From: Mucilaginibacter aquariorum
GTDB lineage: Bacteria > Bacteroidota > Bacteroidia > Sphingobacteriales > Sphingobacteriaceae
Reading direction: 5' to 3'
Length of the DNA: 64,000 bases
Assembly (NCBI RefSeq): GCF_024498135.1
Contig: NZ_JANHOH010000008.1
Coordinates: forward strand, 1-64,000
Shown: positions 52,858-61,593 of the stretch, in pieces
How the letters are laid out: each line of letters begins with the position of its first letter
Position numbering within the stretch: position 1 is the first letter of the stretch
Made by a program: the position numbers and the translations under genes
Notes under the pieces: generated by a model
The model's database searches: none
What the model was told of the DNA's origin: nothing
The model's input: the letters and a program-made list of their open reading frames with translations, nothing else

Positions 52858-54151
52858 ACGGGATTACATATCGCAAATACAGAAGTATCTTAACGGAGAG
52901 CTTGATGCCCGTGCTATGCATAAATTAGAACGCGAAGCACAGAGCGATCCGTTTTTAATGGATGCTATGGAGGGATACGGTACGGTGGGTAACCAGCAGG
53001 ATAACCTGATTGCCTTGCAGCAGCGCTTACAAGCCCGTACAGCTACTAAAAACCGCCGCATAATACCTTGGACGATAATATCTATCGCTGCCAGTGTAAT
53101 AGGCTTTGCAGTAGTTGCTGGTATACTTTACCAGGGCGACGAAAAGCCCGGGGGTCCTAAGGTAGCCCTGAACCAGCCGCTAAAAAGCCAGCAAACAGAT
53201 ACAACACGGGTTTTAAAGGAAGAAAAGATAGAAGCCGTTGTTTCACAGCCGGAAGCCAAAGGGTTTGCAACGGCAAAAGGATCGACAGATAAAAACAAAG
53301 TGCCTGTTTTAGCTGGTAAGTTATCAAATCCATTTCCGGCTGCGGAAGCAGAGGTAAATATTGGGTCGATGGATGTTGCGAAGAAATTGCCGGATAGCTC
53401 ACGTGTGGAGGATATGATAGTAGATTACATGGCTAACCAAAAGCAGGATACCGTTTTAGGCGGCGGTTATGTGGCCGTAAATAAAGATAAGTCATCATCA
53501 TTATCTGTACTAAAAAGTAAGGCCGACGGCGTTGCCGCGACAATGCAGCCCCGTAAGCAGAGCGATAATAACCCATCCGCCTTAATAAGCGCGGGTGTGC
53601 CGCTTAACCTGGTATCAGGCGTGGTATTAAACCGTATAGATGGTTCGCCGTTGCCGGGCGTATCTGTAAAGGTAGTAGGGAAACCTGCCGCCACACAAAC
53701 GGACGCGAACGGTAAGTTTACCTTACCCAACGTTAAAAAAGATGAAACACTGGCGTTTGGATATATAGGTTATAACAGCAAAACATTAAATGTAAAAGGC
53801 GCGGACAGCTTAAAAGTTGAATTGGATGCAAATTCAAACTCCCTTAGTGAAGTGGTGGTTACGCATGCTAATAGCACAAAACAAGTAAGTGCCCACCCCA
53901 AAACCGGCTGGGACAGTTTTAAAAAATACTTAAGATTTAACGCCATCACCCCGGATAATAAGGAAGGGACAGTGGAACTTAAATTCACGGTTAACCCTAA
54001 TGGTAGTATCACCAATATTACCGTAACAAAAAGCCTTAACTCCGTTGCAAATAATAAAGCGATTGGCTTAATAGAGGACGGGCCAGACTGGGCCGGCAAC
54101 ACCAATGGCAAACCCGAAGTTGTAAAAATTAAGGTAGAGTTTCATAAGTAA
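52850..54151 (+). CDS. Anti-sigma-like membrane protein with CarboxypepD and TonB-C-like domains
   Basis: This 433-aa protein begins at a GTG that overlaps the sigma stop. It has a short cytoplasmic anti-sigma-like N-terminus (about 1-70, QKYLNGELDARAMHKLEREA), one membrane helix (about 72-94), a low-complexity linker, a CarboxypepD_reg-like domain (about 256-327) with a TonB-box-like SEVVVTHA (333-340), and a C-terminal TonB-C-like domain (about 355-433, VELKFTVNPNGSITNITVTK). One polypeptide thus joins anti-sigma and energy-transducer features. The repeated EVVVT motif is shared with the divergent vWA protein. Confidence 0.85.
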   Translation: MNKRDYISQIQKYLNGELDARAMHKLEREAQSDPFLMDAMEGYGTVGNQQDNLIALQQRLQARTATKNRRIIPWTIISIAASVIGFAVVAGILYQGDEKPGGPKVALNQPLKSQQTDTTRVLKEEKIEAVVSQPEAKGFATAKGSTDKNKVPVLAGKLSNPFPAAEAEVNIGSMDVAKKLPDSSRVEDMIVDYMANQKQDTVLGGGYVAVNKDKSSSLSVLKSKADGVAATMQPRKQSDNNPSALISAGVPLNLVSGVVLNRIDGSPLPGVSVKVVGKPAATQTDANGKFTLPNVKKDETLAFGYIGYNSKTLNVKGADSLKVELDANSNSLSEVVVTHANSTKQVSAHPKTGWDSFKKYLRFNAITPDNKEGTVELKFTVNPNGSITNITVTKSLNSVANNKAIGLIEDGPDWAGNTNGKPEVVKIKVEFHK

Positions 54152-54198
54152 GTGGATAGGCACCGGATGGGCAGCATCCATTGGTATCGGTCTTTAAT

Positions 54199-54268
54199 GC
54201 CATGGTGAGCTTGTAGAATCATTAGCGAATCAGCTCGCGTATAATCCTTCGACAAGCTAAGGATGACA
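54199..54268. repeat. Dispersed palindromic repeat, family A (decayed)
   Basis: CCATGGTGAGCTTGTAGAATC pairs imperfectly with CCTTCGACAAGCTAAGGATGAC. Confidence 0.65.
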
Positions 54269-54276
54269 TTAACGCA

Positions 54277-54310
54277 AAAATGCGACAGGTTTCAAAACCT
54301 ATCGCATTTT
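54277..54310. terminator. Bidirectional terminator between the TonB-like and DUF4197 genes
   Basis: AAAATGCGA and TCGCATTTT (54277-54285, 54302-54310) with inner AGGTTT/AAACCT pairing form a hairpin flanked by A and T runs, placed between converging genes. Confidence 0.85.
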
Positions 54311-54330
54311 ATATATCAGAGATCGACGTA

Positions 54331-55053
54331 TTATTTTTTATTTTTATCGTAGTAGCCGAACACCTTTTGCAACAACGGTGTGGTGCGGGCGCCCAGGTTT
54401 TGGCGAATGTTTAGTTCTTCCTTTGCTATCTCTACAAATAAACCGTCAATTGCTTTTTGGGTAACGTAGTCGCTAATATCTGTATTAACCTTAGTTACAA
54501 AGGGTACTTTGTTATAGGCAGTGGCGGCATCGGTATAGTATTTTGTAGCCCCTACCTTATTTAAGCTGGTTTGTACCACAGGCTTAAATTTAGCCGATAG
54601 TTGCAGGGTAGTAGTACGTTTAAAGTATTGCGTGGCAGCATCCTGGTTGCCCAATAAAATATTGGTTACATCGGTAAGCGTCATTTGCTTAATGGCGCTT
54701 ACAAAAATGGGTTTGGCTTGTGCAGCGGCATCTTCTGCGGCGCGGTTAAGCGATAATATTACGTTATCGGCTAATTTACCAAGGCCTATGCTGCGTAATG
54801 TTTTTTCAACTTTTTGCGCCTCGGGCGGGAATAATATTTTTACGGCTGCATTGCCAAAAAAGCCATTAACGGTCGACAACTGGTCAGAGCTTTTGCCGGT
54901 GGCCAGTTCAAGCGCTTGTTTTAAACCATTATTAATATCGAGCGTAGTGGGGTTGCCGTTTTGCTGTATGGTAGTTTGTGCTACCTGGTTAAGCGTGTCG
55001 CAGCTGGAAAATAAAACAAACAGGAACGGGATAAGTATAAGTATTTTTTTCAT
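54331..55053 (-). CDS. DUF4197 lipoprotein
   Basis: This 240-aa protein has a lipobox (LFVLFSSC near residue 18) and a mostly helical body matching DUF4197, with the LKQALELATGKSSDQLS and MTLTDVTNILLGNQDAAT segments. Members are periplasmic or surface lipoproteins of unknown function. It is transcribed toward the ECF locus and ends at the shared terminator. Confidence 0.88.
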   Translation of the reverse strand: MKKILILIPFLFVLFSSCDTLNQVAQTTIQQNGNPTTLDINNGLKQALELATGKSSDQLSTVNGFFGNAAVKILFPPEAQKVEKTLRSIGLGKLADNVILSLNRAAEDAAAQAKPIFVSAIKQMTLTDVTNILLGNQDAATQYFKRTTTLQLSAKFKPVVQTSLNKVGATKYYTDAATAYNKVPFVTKVNTDISDYVTQKAIDGLFVEIAKEELNIRQNLGARTTPLLQKVFGYYDKNKK

Positions 55054-55093
55054 GCAACGAGGTAAGCAAATATACTGCCAGTAAACATTGGGA

Positions 55094-56101
55094 TTACCAA
55101 TGCCTAACCAGCATGAACATTAAACCGGCAATAAGGGCCGAAATAGGAATGGTAATTACCCATGCCCATAAAAGGTTTACGGTTACGCCCCAGCGCACCG
55201 CCGATACACGTTTTGTTAAACCAACCCCAATAATAGAACCGGTAATAGTGTGTGTAGTTGAAACCGGGATAGCAAAATGCTCGGTAATAAACAGGGTAAC
55301 GGCACCTGCAGTTTCGGCTGCTACACCCTCAAGCGGGGTGATTTTGGTAATTTTTGACCCCATTGTTTTTACGATCTTCCACCCGCCAGACATGGTACCT
55401 AACGCGATTGCGGTATAACATGCCAGTGGGATCCACTCGGGCATTGCCGCGCCGCTATTAATAACTTTTGCCGCTACTAAACTTACGTATAAAATACCCA
55501 TTACCTTTTGCGCATCGTTAGTGCCGTGTGCAAAGCTTAACGCCGCTGCCGATACCAGTTGTAGCCTTTTAAACCAGCGCTCGGCAGTAGCGGGTTTGGC
55601 CCGCTTACAAATATGGAGGATGAGAATGGTTATAAAGTAGGCTATAAATAAACCTATGAACGGCGCCAGTACAATGTAGGCGATGATTTTAAAGATATAG
55701 GCCGAGTTAATGGCTGCAAATGCATGCTGGCCCATAAACAAAGCGTTTGTAATACCTGCCCCTGCAAAACCACCAATAAGGGTGTGCGATGAGCTGGAAG
55801 GGATGCCAAACCACCAGGTGGTTAAGTTCCAGGTGATGGCGGCGATAAGGCCGGCCAATACCACATGCAGCGTAATAAATTCTTCGTGAACAGTTTTAGC
55901 CACCGTGTTGGCTACTTTATGGTCTTTAATAAAAAAGTAAGCGGCAAAATTAAATACAGCGGCAAGCAATACCGCCTGAAAAGGCGTTAATACCTTGGTT
56001 GATACAATGGTGGCTATAGAGTTGGCGGCATCATGGAAGCCATTGGTGTAATCAAAAATAAGCGCCAGGGCAACTACAGCAACAAGTAGGGTGGTAACCA
56101 T
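55094..56101 (-). CDS. Inorganic phosphate transporter, PiT family
   Basis: This 335-aa transporter moves phosphate with a cation gradient. The two PiT signatures are present: FDYTNGFHDAANSIATIVST near the N-terminus and SFAHGTNDAQKVMGILYVS in the middle, with about ten helices. It follows the DUF47 gene by 21 nt on the minus strand; the pair is a known phosphate uptake module. Confidence 0.95.
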   Translation of the reverse strand: MVTTLLVAVVALALIFDYTNGFHDAANSIATIVSTKVLTPFQAVLLAAVFNFAAYFFIKDHKVANTVAKTVHEEFITLHVVLAGLIAAITWNLTTWWFGIPSSSSHTLIGGFAGAGITNALFMGQHAFAAINSAYIFKIIAYIVLAPFIGLFIAYFITILILHICKRAKPATAERWFKRLQLVSAAALSFAHGTNDAQKVMGILYVSLVAAKVINSGAAMPEWIPLACYTAIALGTMSGGWKIVKTMGSKITKITPLEGVAAETAGAVTLFITEHFAIPVSTTHTITGSIIGVGLTKRVSAVRWGVTVNLLWAWVITIPISALIAGLMFMLVRHW

Positions 56102-56122
56102 TTAAATGATTTAAGATTATGC

Positions 56123-56773
56123 TTAGGCGTTTTTAACTAATATTGATTCCATTACATTGGCTGCATCTTCGCACATATCTGTAGCGGTTTCAAGGGCAGC
56201 TAATATCTCTTTGTATTTTATCAGGCGTATAGCATCAGTTTCGTACAGAAAAAGATCGGCAACGGCACGGTCAAAAACGTAATCGGCTTGGTTTTCAACG
56301 CTGTTGATGCGGATACATGAATCGGCAATGGCACGTACGTTTCTTAAGTCTTTTAACTCGCGTACAGCTTTTTCCAGATCAGTGCCGGCTTGTAGTATCA
56401 ATTCAGATAATTTGCGGATATGCTCATTAAAATCGTCGATCCTATAAAGGAGCATACGATTAGCTGCACCGTGTATATAATCGGCAACGTCATCAATCGC
56501 GGTAGCTAACGCGTGGATATCTTCACGGTCGAAAGGAGTGATGAAGTTTTTACCAAGTTCAAGATATATCTGGTGGGTAAGTTCGTCACCTTTATTCTCC
56601 AATTTATCTATCTGTCTGAAAAGTTCTTCGCGTGTAGCCGGGTTAACCGAGTTAACCGCCTCAACCAGAATGGTAGCCATGCTTACAACGTTACTTGCAG
56701 CCTGCTCAAAAAGCGGGAAAAAGGTCTTCTTATCTTTAGGAACAAAGTACTGGAATATACTGTTTAGTGACAT
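56123..56773 (-). CDS. DUF47 family phosphate transport regulator
   Basis: This 216-aa PhoU-like helical protein (DUF47) is usually encoded next to PiT transporters, where it controls phosphate uptake. DKLENKGDELTHQIYLELGK and the FDREDIHALATAIDDVADYI stretch are typical, with metal-binding-type acidic residues. It lies directly between the histidine kinase and PiT genes. Confidence 0.93.
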   Translation of the reverse strand: MSLNSIFQYFVPKDKKTFFPLFEQAASNVVSMATILVEAVNSVNPATREELFRQIDKLENKGDELTHQIYLELGKNFITPFDREDIHALATAIDDVADYIHGAANRMLLYRIDDFNEHIRKLSELILQAGTDLEKAVRELKDLRNVRAIADSCIRINSVENQADYVFDRAVADLFLYETDAIRLIKYKEILAALETATDMCEDAANVMESILVKNA

Positions 56774-56820
56774 CTGCTATGAAATTTCGGTAAAGGTACG
56801 GTTGCAATGTTAAGTTAATG

Positions 56821-57885
56821 TTAATTTTTTAACACAGGTATATTCGGAAATGGTAAACTTTGTTTGGCAATTTGCAGGGTAAAGCCAAAGGTAGAGCCTA
56901 AGCCTTCGGTGCTGCGCACGTTAATGGTTTGCTGGTGTGCTTCTATAATATGCTTCACAATGGCCAGCCCCAAACCCGAGCCGCCAATTTGCCTCGACCG
57001 GCTGGTATCTGTGCGGTAAAAACGCTCAAATAAGCGTGGAAGGAACTTTTCTTCGATACCTATACCATCGTCAGTAACTTCAATAAGCACCTGTTCGTGC
57101 AGGGTAAATATGCTTACAGATGTGCTGCCGCCATCTTTGCCATACTTAAAAGAGTTATCGATAAGGTTAACCAGCACCTGCCTTATTTTTTCGCGGTCGG
57201 CGTTAACAAAAATGCCATCATCGTATTTTTGTTTAAACGTTAACTTAATATTGTGCTGTTTGCTTTTTAGTTCCATCGATTCAAAAACCTCTTTTATCAG
57301 ATCGTTTATTTTGAATTTAGTGTAATTAATAGGGATCTCGCCCGATTCCAGCTTCGATATTTCATCCAGATCATGGATCAGGTAGCTTAAGCGATCGACA
57401 TTTTTTGATGCTTTTTCCAGGAATTGCTTAGCCAGCTCTTTATCTTCGAAGCTATCATCCTGCAGGGCCTCTATATAACCCTGTATAGCAAAAAGCGGTG
57501 TTTTAAACTCGTGCGATATGTTCGACAAAAAATCCCTTCGGAATTTTTCCTGTTTCTTTAGCTCATCAATCTCGCTCTTTTTTTGCCTGGCCCATTCCTG
57601 TACCTCGTGCTCTACGTCGTTAATAGGGTCGGCGCTTACATGTTCGCCCAGGGCATCCCTAAGGTCGCGGCCAAGTTTAAGGTTGTGAATAAGCTTATAA
57701 ATAAGCTTTATTTTAGAATATATATACTTTTCTATAAGGTAGTAAAAAACAATATAACTGGTGATAAAAGTAACCAGGAAGGTTATCATCATATCATACC
57801 ATTTATGCTGAAAGTAATAGTTTACTGCCGATAGTGTTATGGCAACCGCGGCAGCGTTGATAAGGATTAGGACGCGCAATTTCAT
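56821..57885 (-). CDS. PhoR-like sensor histidine kinase
   Basis: This 354-aa kinase has two N-terminal membrane helices (about residues 5-22 and 33-52), then a HisKA domain with SNISHEFKTPLFAIQGYIEA (H125) and an HATPase domain with DNSFKYGKD, DDGIGIEEKF and IGGSGLGLAIVKH. It senses an unknown signal with almost no periplasmic loop. Its position before DUF47/PiT suggests phosphate control, but no response regulator is in the window, so it looks orphan here. Confidence 0.93.
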   Translation of the reverse strand: MKLRVLILINAAAVAITLSAVNYYFQHKWYDMMITFLVTFITSYIVFYYLIEKYIYSKIKLIYKLIHNLKLGRDLRDALGEHVSADPINDVEHEVQEWARQKKSEIDELKKQEKFRRDFLSNISHEFKTPLFAIQGYIEALQDDSFEDKELAKQFLEKASKNVDRLSYLIHDLDEISKLESGEIPINYTKFKINDLIKEVFESMELKSKQHNIKLTFKQKYDDGIFVNADREKIRQVLVNLIDNSFKYGKDGGSTSVSIFTLHEQVLIEVTDDGIGIEEKFLPRLFERFYRTDTSRSRQIGGSGLGLAIVKHIIEAHQQTINVRSTEGLGSTFGFTLQIAKQSLPFPNIPVLKN

Positions 57886-57982
57886 AGCATAAAGTTACTA
57901 TTTGTAAATGGTTATAATTAATACAGAAGCAGGCTGCTGTGTTAATTAATTATTATCATTTAGCGCGGAAGGAGAAAGCAGA

Positions 57983-58516
57983 TTATTTTGTTGCCTCGGC
58001 CTCAAAATTAATGGTAACCTCGTCGCCCATGGTCATGCTACCGCCACCTACGCCAAAATCTTTACGGTTAATTTTAAAACTGCCTTTAAATAAGGCCCCG
58101 TCGTTTATGTCGGTATAAGTAAAAGGCACATCAACAAGTTTTGTTTTTCCTTTTATGGTGATATTAAACTGGCCTGTGTAATTATTGCTATTTTTCTTTT
58201 TTAATGACACAGACGACAGGGTGATTTTAGGATAAGTATCCGCATTAAAATAATCTTCCTTTTTCAGGTGCTCGTCGCGCATGCTGTTATCGGTATTAAT
58301 GGTAGTAGCATCTGCGATTGCCTCTATTTTGCTGGTTTCCAGTTTATTGGGATCAAAGCTGACAGTTCCCTGTACGCCACTAATGGTGCCGCCGGTTTTA
58401 ATCCCCAGGTTTTTTATCTCGAAAGATATTTTAGACCGGGTTATACTGTTGTTAACCTGGGCAAATGCGCCCGTGCTTATTACTAATAAAGCTATAGCTG
58501 CGAAAATTATTTTCAT
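57983..58516 (-). CDS. YceI family periplasmic protein
   Basis: This 177-aa protein has a signal peptide (residues 1-20, TGAFAQ end) and a YceI domain. The SFDPNKLETSKIEAIADATTINT and DRKD-type KINRKDFGVGGGSMTMGDEV segments are typical. YceI proteins are lipocalin-like and bind isoprenoid lipids, though the ligand here is unknown. It stands between the kinase and the porin gene. Confidence 0.92.
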   Translation of the reverse strand: MKIIFAAIALLVISTGAFAQVNNSITRSKISFEIKNLGIKTGGTISGVQGTVSFDPNKLETSKIEAIADATTINTDNSMRDEHLKKEDYFNADTYPKITLSSVSLKKKNSNNYTGQFNITIKGKTKLVDVPFTYTDINDGALFKGSFKINRKDFGVGGGSMTMGDEVTINFEAEATK

Positions 58517-58580
58517 GTTTGGGTATGACGCTTTTTACCGAGCGAGGTTTAATTTATTATGCAATTTACTTTTGCCGATA

Positions 58581-59891
58581 TTAAAATTCTACGTGCGCCC
58601 TTAGCGAGAACACATTTACCGGCCCACGGTCGCGGTTGTAGGCCGGGTTGGCTATAAATTGATAATCGGGAGAGAGCCATAATTTATGCTGATATGCATT
58701 TAGTTTATAATATACTTCGGCTATCAGCTCGGTCGAGTAGTTTAGCCGGCCATCGCCAATAATAAAGCCATAACCACCTGCTGCCAGGTAATCTTTGTGG
58801 TCTTTTGAAATACCGTTGCCTACAAAGGCCAGTCCTAACTCGTCATCCTTACGGCTCCATGATGTTCCTTTTAACACCGCGCCTAAACTTAACGAGCGGT
58901 CAATTTCGGTAAAAGCCCAGGTTTCGGTTTTGCCATCGTTATAACTCGCTTTTGCAAACACGCCAAAATCATTTGTCAGGTATTGATCGGCGCTTATACC
59001 AAAACCATACTTATGCCTGCCATATGCCTGGGTAGCATCAACATCGGGCGCGGTAGGGTTTTGAGTTATGGCATCGCGATATACCCCCATTTTCCCATTG
59101 TTCCTGAAAGCCAATAACCGTAAGGTGCCTTTGTGGCCGCTAAGTTGATAGCGTTTTTCGTACTCTAATGATTGTGTGTTGGCATGGCCGATGCGCTCAT
59201 CCCAAATAGCGCCATTGGCCGATGTGGTGGTCATGGTATAGCCAAAACGTAATGCCCAATTGGGTTGCCCCAGTTCTGCTACCGCCCCAAAAACATAACC
59301 CCGGGTATTGGCAGGGTAATCCCAGGCGGCGTTATCCATCAAGCTCCAGTTCATGAACTGCGAACGGGCATCGTGGCTAAATTCGTTACCATCAAAAAAA
59401 TCGGCCATGCCAAATTTACCAACGGTAACTTTAAGGTAGCGCTTGCTTTTCCATCCGGCCAGTTGGTTTACATCATCTTCAATGTATGCTTTATCATTAC
59501 CCCATTCAAAATTTTGGGTAAAATACAGTCGGGCTATATAAATTTTAGGTTCGGCGCCACCTACCCGGAAGGTTTCGCCATTTGGGAAACCGGCAATACC
59601 CAGTGTTTTGCTCAGGCCCGAGCCACCGCTCATTTCCGGGTTAAAATAGGCCTCCATACCTTTCCATAAACGCGCGCCGCCAAAAAGTGTAGTGGTTAAC
59701 GATGTTTGGGTTTCCTCGCCGGTAAGCAAACTGTTGTTGCCGGTATAAGGGGCGCTAAAGCCGGGCTTATATTGTGTAATAACCGTTTGCTGGAAATGAA
59801 CATTAAAACGCTGGTTTTTAACAGTATCCTGCGCAGTAGCGAATTTGGTTACAGTAAATAATATAGCTAATGAAAGTAGAGGTTTTTTCAT
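58581..59891 (-). CDS. Carbohydrate porin
   Basis: This 436-aa outer-membrane protein has a signal peptide (about residues 1-20) and a barrel sequence matching the OprB-like carbohydrate porins. Features include FNVHFQQTVITQYKPGFSAPY, the GKFGMADFFDGNEFSHDARS stretch and a C-terminal aromatic strand ending HVEF. It likely allows diffusion of sugars. Located beside the YceI gene with 64 nt between. Confidence 0.88.
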   Translation of the reverse strand: MKKPLLSLAILFTVTKFATAQDTVKNQRFNVHFQQTVITQYKPGFSAPYTGNNSLLTGEETQTSLTTTLFGGARLWKGMEAYFNPEMSGGSGLSKTLGIAGFPNGETFRVGGAEPKIYIARLYFTQNFEWGNDKAYIEDDVNQLAGWKSKRYLKVTVGKFGMADFFDGNEFSHDARSQFMNWSLMDNAAWDYPANTRGYVFGAVAELGQPNWALRFGYTMTTTSANGAIWDERIGHANTQSLEYEKRYQLSGHKGTLRLLAFRNNGKMGVYRDAITQNPTAPDVDATQAYGRHKYGFGISADQYLTNDFGVFAKASYNDGKTETWAFTEIDRSLSLGAVLKGTSWSRKDDELGLAFVGNGISKDHKDYLAAGGYGFIIGDGRLNYSTELIAEVYYKLNAYQHKLWLSPDYQFIANPAYNRDRGPVNVFSLRAHVEF

Positions 59892-59924
59892 GCTCTTAAA
59901 ACGGGATGATAAATATTTAGTTTA

Positions 59925-60566
59925 CTATACCTCCGAATAAAACTGCTCTAAATAGCTTTCCATAAAGTTATGGCGTTGCAGGGCAAGCTGTTTACCGGTT
60001 TGGGTATTCATCTTATCTTTTAACAACAGCAGTTTTTCGTAGAAATGATTAATGGTAGGGGCGGTAGTGTTTTTGTATTCTTCCTTATTCATGTTAAGGT
60101 TGGGCTTAATATTAGGGTTGTATATTTCCCTATCCTTAAACCCGCCGTAAGTAAAGGCGCGGGCAATGCCAATAGCGCCAATGGCATCCAGCCGGTCGGC
60201 ATCTTGTACAATGGCTAATTCTTTTGAGTGGAAGGTTGCTTTATCAAAACTGGCTTTGAAACTCATGTGCCTGATTATTTGTTGCACATGGACAATGGTA
60301 TCGGCATCTATATTAATGCTTGTTAAAAATTTACCCGCCGTGGCAGGGCCAATTTCTTCGTCGCCATTATGAAATTTACTATCGGCAATATCATGCAATA
60401 AAGCGGCAAGTTCAACCGTAAGTATATCGCAATCTTCGGTACGGGCTAATAGTTTGGCATTGGTCCAAACACGTTGTATATGCCACCAATCGTGTCCTCC
60501 CTCGGCGTTTTTTAGGGTTTCTTGAACAAAGGTTACGGTTTTTTCAATTATAGCGGCCTGATCCAT
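59925..60566 (-). CDS. HD domain phosphohydrolase
   Basis: This 213-aa cytoplasmic protein has an HD domain with HDWWHIQRVW (residues 25-34), LAALLHDIADSKF (HD at 58-59) and QDADRLDAIGAIGIARAF further on. These motifs match uncharacterised YpgQ-like metal-dependent phosphohydrolases. The substrate is not known. Confidence 0.9.
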   Translation of the reverse strand: MDQAAIIEKTVTFVQETLKNAEGGHDWWHIQRVWTNAKLLARTEDCDILTVELAALLHDIADSKFHNGDEEIGPATAGKFLTSINIDADTIVHVQQIIRHMSFKASFDKATFHSKELAIVQDADRLDAIGAIGIARAFTYGGFKDREIYNPNIKPNLNMNKEEYKNTTAPTINHFYEKLLLLKDKMNTQTGKQLALQRHNFMESYLEQFYSEV

Positions 60567-60624
60567 ATCTGCAATTTGGGTGCAAATATAACAGGTATAC
60601 TAATATTCCCCTGATTTAAGTTGA

Positions 60625-60855
60625 TTAGGCAGCTTCAGCCTTTTCTACGTTTAATAGTTCAACTATTTCGGTTTCTAATATATCCGCGATCTGAAAAAGC
60701 CGCTCCACCGTTATTTTTGTGTAGCCTAATTCAATTTTACTGTAGGCGTTTTGTGATATATTTAGTTTTGCAGCAAGGTATTCCTGCGTATAATTTAATT
60801 CGATGCGCTTGCTGCGAATATTAGCCGCAACCGCTTTGGCCCTATAATTAAGCAT
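60625..60855 (-). CDS. Small XRE-family transcriptional regulator
   Basis: This 76-aa protein is little more than a helix-turn-helix: KRIELNYTQEYLAAKLNISQ and NAYSKIELGYTKIT form a classical XRE/Cro fold, followed by an LFQIADILE helix. Such small regulators often bind as dimers. No partner toxin or phage gene lies nearby. A long AT-rich leader precedes it. Confidence 0.88.
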   Translation of the reverse strand: MLNYRAKAVAANIRSKRIELNYTQEYLAAKLNISQNAYSKIELGYTKITVERLFQIADILETEIVELLNVEKAEAA

Positions 60856-61042
60856 ATTATTATATATATTATTATAATTCTTTACAATTGATAATGATAT
60901 ACTTACGATATTGTTTGCGGCTTGGATGTAAAAAAAATAATTTAAAAGTAATTTTTTTGCGTTAATAATACTATTAGTGCAATATTAAATCCGTGCAGAT
61001 AGATTATTTCATTATAAAACCCATTAAAATGGCCTGTGTATA

Positions 61043-61076
61043 AACAACAAAGCCGGCATTAGCCGGCTTTGTTGTT
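61043..61076. terminator. Terminator after the TonB-C-like gene
   Basis: A perfect 15-bp stem (61043-61057 with 61062-61076) closed by an ATTA loop. It lies between the XRE gene and the minus-strand gene at 61099. Confidence 0.9.
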
Positions 61077-61098
61077 ATTCCTGAAACGAGTAGAAAGA

Positions 61099-61593
61099 TT
61101 ACTGGATATCGTATTTTATTACAACTGTTGGCAGTAATGTGGCTGCGTTTAGTGGTATTTGGTCTGTTGCTACAATTGGCCTGCGGCGTTTATAAAACTC
61201 GTAGGCCGCCTTTTGTACCTCGGCCCCACCGGTAGCCGGGTTATTAAAGTTGATAGAGAACGGGATAATAAAATCATGAAACTTCTCCTTATTAGGGATG
61301 ATCCATTTTTTAGTCGATTTTTTTAGGGCTTCAATCACAGGGATGGTCAATAGGTAATCATCGGCATAATAAATTACGAATTTTTGAATATTACCTTTAA
61401 TATCAGCCGTGAATTTTATTACCGCTACCCCGGCAGCTTTTTTACTAATAATATCCTGGCTCACTACAAGGCTATCTTTAAAAAAGCGTGTCATAACGGG
61501 GTTACCCCCTTGAAAAGGAAAAGCCAGGTCTTCCTGCGCTTTGCAATAAAAAGAGGAGGATAATAATAATGCAGCTATGATGAGTTTCTTCAT
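61099..61593 (-). CDS. Periplasmic protein with TonB-C-like domain
   Basis: This 164-aa protein has a signal peptide (about residues 1-19) and no membrane helix. Its core, VAVIKFTADIKGNIQKFVIY and the VIEALKKSTKKW stretch, resembles the TonB C-terminal fold, but TonB itself has a membrane anchor. It overlaps the THUMP gene by 4 nt (ATGA). Function unknown. Confidence 0.75.
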   Translation of the reverse strand: MKKLIIAALLLSSSFYCKAQEDLAFPFQGGNPVMTRFFKDSLVVSQDIISKKAAGVAVIKFTADIKGNIQKFVIYYADDYLLTIPVIEALKKSTKKWIIPNKEKFHDFIIPFSINFNNPATGGAEVQKAAYEFYKRRRPIVATDQIPLNAATLLPTVVIKYDIQ

